Source of the DNA: Trichoplusia ni
Lineage: Eukaryota; Arthropoda; Insecta; Lepidoptera; Noctuidae
DNA: 64,000 nucleotides
Direction of reading: 5' to 3'
Assembly (NCBI RefSeq): GCF_003590095.1
Contig: NC_039478.1
Coordinates: 1,426,001 to 1,490,000 of the forward strand
Part shown: positions 39,101 to 48,100 of the stretch, in pieces
Layout: the number at the start of each line of letters is the position of its first letter
Numbering within the stretch: the stretch's first letter is position 1
Made by a program: the position numbers and the translations under genes
Notes under the pieces: model-generated
The model's database searches: none
What the model was told of the DNA's origin: nothing
The model's input: the letters and a program-made list of their open reading frames with translations, nothing else

Positions 39101-42100
39101 TGCTAGATTTTTGTAACACGACTGTTTCGTCTTTAATGTCTTCAGACATTTCATTGGTTAAAACTTCTTCAGTGTGAGCAGTTTTGCCATAAATTTCATC
39201 TATTTTCGGTGACGCTTTCTTATAATCTCTTTTTATTTCATTTGTCCCTTCAACATTATCAGAATGCGATATAACTTCTGAAGTTTGTAGGCTTTGTTGA
39301 AGAATAATCGACAATTCTGCTTGTTGTTTGTCTGGCACTGTGGTTGAACCTAATAGGTTTTCATTCTCAATTATAATATTTTCACCTTTTTGGGGTACTT
39401 GCAAAGTAGACAATGATATATTTGGCTTTATTAGTTTTGTTTCTAAATTCTCTAATTTATCTTCCGAAGAATGAACCATGAGCTCAAGTTGTGATACAGC
39501 CTCTGTTGGTATTTGCGCTGGTTTTGCTTGAGCAAATGGCAATTGCTTTTCACTTTCTAAGCTTTCGGGGATCATTTCAGTTTTACGTTCTTCGACTAAA
39601 ATAGCCTCGTTTGAATCAATATTCAGGCTTGCTAATACCGTATTTGATTTAAGCTTTGAATCAAACGTACTTTCTTTCTCGTTGCAACTTGTAGTACTTA
39701 CTACAAGTTCCTTGAAAGGAATATTGTGTACATTTGCTTTTTTCCTTTCAGCAATAACACCTTCGTCAGTAAAACCAATACTGGAGTCAACAGTAACTTC
39801 AGATAAAACAGCCACAGGGTGCCCTGATATTGATGCTGCAGCGTTGAATGTTAGGAGATCTGATGTCTTAGTGTAATCACTTTCTTTTTCGTGTTGAAGT
39901 ATCTCGGTTACTTTAACCATTTCCTCGGATGGTATTAACTCCGGAGTTAAGAATTTTAAATCGGGCTTTGCAGTATGAGGCAGTAATGACTGACTATCTA
40001 AAGATTCATTTTGCGACACTTGTAATGGAATTAATGTATTTGATGCCACTTGTGCTTCTTCGTAGGTAGGTTTAAATGTATTAAGATTATCCAAAGAATC
40101 CCGCGAATCGACTTCCAAAACCACTGCAATTTTGCGGTCGCTATCTATATCAACTTTAGCAAATGTACTTGGTTTTGAAAGTTCTTGCTTAAAATCTTGT
40201 TCAGAAACACTAGTTACGATTTCTGTAATGTTTAAGCTTTCTTTACCCGTAAAGGTCGCTTGGGCAGTACTCTGTGAAGTTTTATTTTGTTCAAGCTGCT
40301 GGAGTTGTTCTTCAACAGTCGTTTGTAGAACTGTTATTTCTTTTTGTAAGTCCCTTGAAACCGAAGCCAGTTCAGTTACATTTGGCTTATGAGGCAAGAA
40401 CTCAATTTGATCAGCAGTATTAACTTCTTCTGATAACGGGGTTTTTAAAGGATTTAAAGGTGCTGTTTGTGCATGCATTGTTTCGGGTATTTTAGGCAAG
40501 TTTAATTTATTTTCCGATTCAGACGACTCTGTTTCTGTAACTGTTAATGGTATATTTGGAATAAGCGACGAAAGAACATTTTCTGTCTTTCTTGATTTGA
40601 ACTCTTCAGCTGATTCTTTGTCATGTACTATGGGATACATCACAATCTTTGCCTTCTCTGTTATAACTGTTTCCGTAGCAGATTCCTGTGCAGCTTTTTC
40701 AAATAACTTAATGTCACCAGTTGAAGTCATTTGCATTGTTTCTGAAGTGATGAGTGGTTCAAGAGCTTTTAAATCTAAGTCAGCAGTAGCTGTTAATCTG
40801 TCGTCTTTTAAAATCAAGTCTTTTTCACTTTCGTGTACTTGAACCTCATCGACGTAATTCTTTTCCAAAGCTGAAATTGCAATTGCTGCGTGTGTTCCAT
40901 GAATTGGGTGTGCTTCTTCTAAGGATTTTTCTGAGTCATGAATATTTGTTAGTAAATTGAATTGATGCTGAAATTCATTTATACCTACATTTGCTTTTTT
41001 ATGAGGAATAGAGTCAGTTTCGAATTCTGATTCTTTAATGTGTGATGTTGTGACAATGTTACTTAATTCGTTGTGCAGCAGTATGTCTTTGTTTACAGAA
41101 ACTTGAACTGGCATTTCTTTTGCTGAAAACTCACCCTCCTTTTCATGAAGTTCTTCAACGGATATTACTAAACTGTCTTTAGAAGCAATGTCAACATATG
41201 CTTCCTGTGCCGGAGGCATTTTAAGCGCTGATAAAATACCTTCACTCTCCTGGACGTTTGGTACTTGAGTTACTACCTGATTAGAAACTAGGACATCTTT
41301 ACGTGCCGTTTCAGTGGGTACAATCAATTCTGGATAATATTTACCAGATTTATCCTCGACAAAAACTTCACCAACTTGCAGGGATTCCAACAAATTGAAA
41401 TTTAGTTTTGAAGTCGCGGCTTTTTCTAAGTTTCCGACTTCAACCGGGCTTTCTTTCATTTCTTCATTAACTTCTAAAACGTTTAATCCCACTAAGGGTG
41501 AAAATGTGACAGTTGCATTTGTTGTTTTTGTTGCAGATTCATGGAAGTGTGACTCCTTTACGGACGCAACTTCCTCCGATACATTGAGCGCATCTTTCAA
41601 AATGATAGTTCTTTTTGCGTTTTCTGGTTTTTTGTCTTCTTCTTTGAAATCTGATGTGGACATGTTAGGTTGAACTTCACTTGTAACGAAATACTCAGCA
41701 GGTACGATTCCTTTGTGTGCTTTGTTTTCAATAGCACTTTTATGAGTTTGATAGTCACCAACTGAGCTATTAATTTCAATTTCTGTTATAAGTAAGGGCT
41801 CTAATTCACTTAATGATGGCTTTATAGTTATTTTTGAATTTTCTTTAATTTGTAAGGGTGTTTCTTTCTCTTGTGCTTCCTGCATGTCAGCAATTATAGA
41901 ATAGTTTGTATCAATTTTAAGATTTGCTGTGACGTCTGTGACCGCCTTTTCAGAAATGATATGTGTTACTTGGCTGGCAGAAACTACTTCGATATTGCTG
42001 TCAGAAATATCCGTAGCAATCAGTGTGACATACGGTGTGTCAACTTTCTCTATGTTAGTCGTTTCATCTTCAAGTATGTGTTCTTGTTTTTCCTTAGGTT

Positions 42101-45100
42101 GTCTAGTGTTTAATGTTTTTATGTTTTCTTCTGTAGATATTTCTTCAATGTTACGTTCCTCAAATGCTATTTTCTGTTTAATGTGTTTTTTGCGTTTGAC
42201 TTGTTCTTTTTCTTTGAGATCTGTGGAATGATAGTATAGTATAGTGTTTCAAGTGAAAACAATATAACAAAAAATGATATTAAACTTAAAATAAAACAAG
42301 TATTCAAAGTGTTTTTAAGAAGCAAAGCAGCCACATTGAGGTAAATAAATGTAAATGTTAATACTTACTTATTTTATATAGCTCGATCACACATCATTAA
42401 AACTCTACATTAATTCAAAATGAAGCAAATCCGTGAAGCCATACGCAGTATTTTAAATGCTGTATAGAAAAAATATAGAATGACACACATCTACGCTGAT
42501 ACGACATGTGAAAACACCTTAAGTTATAATAGTGAAATTTTTGAAAATGCATAATTTATACGAATAACTTAATTTTTGGCGCCTTTATTTTAGTGGTAAA
42601 AAAAGATATTTTCACATTAGGTTTAATAAACACATGCAAAAGCGTTTTGGAGTTTCTAGGCCCGGTCAGTTTGAATAGTAGATGCTGCTGTTTTAAAAGC
42701 TGTTATACTGTTCAGTTTGTAAAATTTGTGTAATATTTTTGAATAGAGAAGGAAAACGTAAATTATACTCGAAATGCATTTCCCACATAATTGAACAAAA
42801 TCTTGTTTTACCTTAAAACTCCTGCTCACCTTATTAAAGAACGATTTAGAAAAGAATAACCAAACACATAATTTAAAAAAATAACTTTAATAAATGTACA
42901 TAACATAACCTTGAACATAACATGGAAACAAAAAATAGTTCTTGTATAAAATAAAGACATCTATCAATTTGACAGATTTTCACGTCAGCGCTAGTCGAAT
43001 AGTGACACGCCAACATGTGCCGCGTGCTGTAGTTCGACCCCCGTAAGGCACAAGCATGATATGTGCCTCATCAAAAAATGCTTTTTCTAAGTCTGGGTGT
43101 TCTTTATGTGTGTGATTTTGAATGTTTATGAAACTCTCACAACACAAGGATTCAGTTCCTCAGTTCGAGAGTAGTTGTATTAAACTAAGCTTAGTATCTT
43201 TGTTTTGTGTTTCGGCGTTACTTTAAAAGCATACTATATTTAAGCATATATAAGAACAATATTGCTGCTCGTGCTTTTATTTAAGATTCTGAAGCGCGTT
43301 AAGCATTCAAAGCATGAGTTAAAGAAGGTAGTTAAACTTTTTTTAATTTTATTGGACTTACCTTGTTTTTCAACTTCCGAGACTTTAGTTGTATCTGTAA
43401 AACAATATGCAATTAAAACAATGGTATAGTAACAGATGATTTATTTTGTCAATTAGGTACCTACTATATGACCTATATCTTAAAGAGATACTAGTGCCAC
43501 TATTATTGAGTGCGCTAGGGTTCTTCGCTTGTCGTTCAAGGAATGAATGAAAGAATTAGACTCATTAGATATTTATAAATATATAATGTGCTAGGGGTTT
43601 AGTATTTGAGTGGTTATGATAGAGATCTTAAATAAATGTGGGTATTACCTTTAATAACTGTAGCAGTATGCGTTTCTGCTGTATGTTCAGCAGATGATTC
43701 GACAATGACCTGGATAATAACAAAATAATTATGAACTAGGACACACTATCATACGAACAAATAGCTGAATGACAGTAAATTATTTACTATTTTTGCAATG
43801 TGTTATTGGGTTTCAATACTGAAATGAAAATCTTCAATAATAATAATGTTTATCAAGTACCTCATGTGCTTCCTTTTGTTCCCAGGATCGTGGTTTAAAA
43901 TCTTCTGGATACAAATGAGCTATCACTTCTTCAACAGACGAATGTTTCAACTCCACCATTTTCAAGAAAGCACGGAAACCAACTTTAGCTGCAATGACGT
44001 CCTCATCTTGGGTGGTTTCTTCGGTAAGTACTTCAGTGATGAGTGCGCCATGGCCCTGCCTTTCCACCAATCGAACTAAAGCTGATTGCGATTGGGGAAC
44101 GCGTAGAGCAGGGAAATATTGTGAATCGTATAAACTCTCAATCTCTTCTGTTGTTATACCACTTCTCATCATGAAGCCAATTTTGGCTAGCTCACGTAAT
44201 GGTGATTCACCGGGGCCAAATTCTTTAGCATTAATAACTTCCAACAATTCATTGATCTCTGCTACGACACGTGAATCACTTTCTACCATTTTTATTATAC
44301 CCTTTTGGGCTTCATACGATTCTTCCAAGGGTTGAACAGTTTCTTCTTTCTCGGTTTGGGAAGATACCAAATAGTCGTGAGGAGTGACAATCGGCTCAGC
44401 TTTTTCTTCTTTTGGTTTTGGTTTTGTTTCTTTTTTATCAACCTTCTTATAAGTGGCAACGTCAACAGTTTCCACATGGTCAGCTTCAGAAATAACTGTT
44501 TTTGCGGATTTTTTATCAACTTTCTTAATGGTTTTAGGTTTTTCAACAACTGGTGCCTCTTCTTGAACTTCTGTAGCTATTTCTTCTCTTACTACTTGTT
44601 TGACAGCTTTGGCAATTTTTTCTTTTTTGTCTTTCAGTTTAGCCTTTCTAGACTTTTCAGCAGCTCCCCAGACTTGTAATTTGGCCTTGGTGATAGCCAT
44701 TCCTATATCGCTTACTGCTTTGCACATATATGTTCCCTCTAGCTCCTTTACGCATTTTTTGACAGTGCACGTTGTGCGGTTATCCTTATTTTCAATAGTG
44801 AACCGTTCATCAGTCCGAATAACTTTATCATCCTTGTACCAAATTATTTCTGAAAATTAAAATATTTGATGCATTAAGTGCAGAAATATGTAGATTTTTT
44901 TAATTTCGTTATTAAAATTACCTGTGAATACGGATATAAGTCCGTTATATAATTTAAAAACCTGTTGTTTATTTACTTAGCCTGATCAATGATTTTTATA
45001 TATTATGTACCTGGAGTAGGATTTCCACTATACACAGCTTCAAAGGTAACCGCTTCTTCTTCATCGACTCTTTCACCTAAGATATCCTTCACAAAGGTTG

Positions 45101-48100
45101 GTACGGATTGAGTAGCTGGAAAGACAAATTAGAACTTTTATGGTCATTTTGCCGTTATTTTAGTGTTGAGACCAAATACATTAATATGGTAAATTCTTTA
45201 ACTAATTTAATATTGATATTCCAGATGAAAAAAATCATAGAAATTATTAAATATCAAAGAACTTTCATAGTAGCTTAGCTCTTTTTTACCCCAAAGGGCT
45301 GATTTTCATAAAATATTTTACATGTTGTTAACGATGAACTGAATTTTATTCGAATAACTTTTAAAAGAAACGTCCGTTTTATACTAATTTTATACCCCGG
45401 TTCTAACACCTTAGGGGTTGAATTAGAAAAAAAATCCTTTTAGGGCTCTTCTAAGTTATAAAAGGATTATTTGTGCAAAGTTTGAAGTTGATATGTCAAT
45501 CAATCAGGCATATGTCATCATCTCCTTTTAATTACAATAGAAAAATCCATGTGTACTGAACCTTACCTTTTAATGCGGCTTGAAGTTCTTCCATGTGAGT
45601 AACCCATTCCGGTTTTCTGTACTCCTTAGTTCCAATTATACCTTTAAAAACATATAACTTGTGAGAACAATTTCATATATAGGGAGTATTTCGTTGTCAT
45701 CAATTCGAACCTCAATTAATTAATTGATTATTTATTTATTTCAGTATGTTAAGTGTTAAACTAATTTTAAAAACCTGTAAAATCAAGTAAGAAGTGGCTT
45801 TTGTTTACATTATAACTGTTAAGTGTAAACAGTAGGTATGTGTTTGTATTTTTTGGGATAGGTAAAGGGAATTTGGGATATTATAAAATACGACTCAAAC
45901 GACCGTCGAAACCTGTTGAAACTGTAAGCATAAAAAGCATGATTAGTCATTCTAATTAGTGATTATTATTCAATTGATATTTTATACTTTTTACTTTTGT
46001 TTCGTTTCTCGTATAGATAAATACTTACTTTCAACGGACAGAGCAGCAATGGTAGAGGTTTCTCCAAGGGCATTGTAAGCTTCGAACACTATTTCCCCAG
46101 TGTCATCTTGGTACACTTCAGGTATAATGAGTATCGAGGTACCATCCTCCATTTCCTCAATTTGGTACTCTTGAGACTGAACGATCTCCACACCTTGCTT
46201 CAGCCACCTAACCTGAGGTTTGGGCATACCAATGGCCTTCGCTTCCAATCTATAAGTAAATAAATATCAGTTAAAACTATAAGTTGATAAGCGGTAATCT
46301 GAATCAATGATATGCAAAACCATTGGAGGGCTAGAACCAATCTGATATTTGAATCTCTTATTATTTTAATGATGGCTTCAATCATGATTTACTTCCGTGC
46401 AAAAATGATGAGACATTTTCCTAAAATGACGGTTTGACTTTTTGGAAATAAGTAATTTTGCATCGGTTAGAAAATAAATGACGGACATAAATAAATTCAG
46501 TTTCAATGGTTCGTAATAAAATATTTAAAAATATGTTTGATAAACCCCCGACGAAAATACTCAATTAATCAACAAAAAAATAGTAGCCTAAGTATAGCCG
46601 AATCGATACACCGGTTTAACTTCTATGAAACCACAAATTATATAAATTAACCGTGACAGTCAACTATTAACACCGCTCATTTTGCGGCGGAGGTCAAGAA
46701 GATTCAATTATATTATTTAAAAAAAAGTACAGTATATATTGCAAATAAGATAGCTTCTCAATTTTCTTTCAAGTAATGATAAATCATTATTGGTATTGAA
46801 AATGATTAAATGCTTCATTACCTGGTTAGTTCACCTACGGTTGTGGAGACAACTGTAGGCAATGCTTTCACAATACGTGGAGCAAATTCTTCTATGTCAC
46901 TTGTTTTCTGTAATAAAAATATTTCAGTTATACGAAAAAAATATCAAAAATATAATAATTATATAAATTTGGCACCAGTTAATTCTGAAAATTACAACTT
47001 TTCAATATACACCGTGATTTTTTGGTCGTCTTACAAAAGCAGCCCAGTTCATGTATCCAGTGACTAGAACGCGTTCATGATAAAAAAAATAGGTATTTAT
47101 GAGATTTGAACAAATTTAAAATGCACTTTTCTTTCAATATTTATTATGCAATTCGTAGGTTTTTAGAAACACAGCTCTGTTCAATGGTGAGGGGCGCGGG
47201 CGGCATCGTTTTTATCATTTTTAAGAGTATATGTCAGATTTCTCTTGTTTAAATTTTCTTCGTACTTATTATCTTAGTTGATGATAAAAAAATAATAATC
47301 GCGCCTCGAGGTATTTTTCGTCGGATACGTGAACTGGGCTTCTTTTGTAAGACGACTAAAAAATCACCGTGCACAAGATAAAAATCTTACAAAAATAATA
47401 ATATATTTTAAAATAAAAATCATACCTCGTCGCTTAGAATATCTTCCTCTGAAGCACTTGGCACATACTCATAGGCTAGAAAAATAAACATCAAATTATA
47501 ACAAAACTCCATGATAGTTAATCTTTGACAAGTGCGTTGTTCCGAAGTTTTTTGTGCAATGTTTTCATGTCACATTGTTGCCGTTAATGTGTTATTAAAT
47601 ATTTCCTATCAGTGTTTGCTTAGCCAAATCATAAAATAAATTATAGATACACCCACAAAGTGATGCGACGCAGTTAACATTCATGAAGCTCTCATATCGC
47701 AAGCATCTCGACTGAATACTGTTTGGACATCATAATCATAAAATTTTTCGTTACAAAAAAACACAATCTAAAAGCCCAAATTCCAAATGCGTCATGTTGT
47801 AGATGAGAAATAGCTCCTATTATCGATATCGCTTAATTTCTTGTACCTCTGACTTATTGGTACTTATTTTTATTTTTTATAATTAGATGCTTCCTTCTGG
47901 AACTATTAATACACAACTGCAAGTACTTTTTATCCCCATTTAGAGTAACTCATATCAAGGACGTGGCATTTATTGTATAAGATGCCACGCTGTTCAGGGC
48001 ATTATTATGACGACCTTTTCTGAAAACACCTAAGAACTAAGGATGATACTTTAGGCTAGCTATAAAATCAACATACAAACTTCAAATTGTTCTACAGATG

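Noticed and set aside
43846..44860. Plus-strand ORFs opposite exon e7
   Set aside because: Mirror frames of the e7 coding sequence, which has good splice borders and an Ig end.
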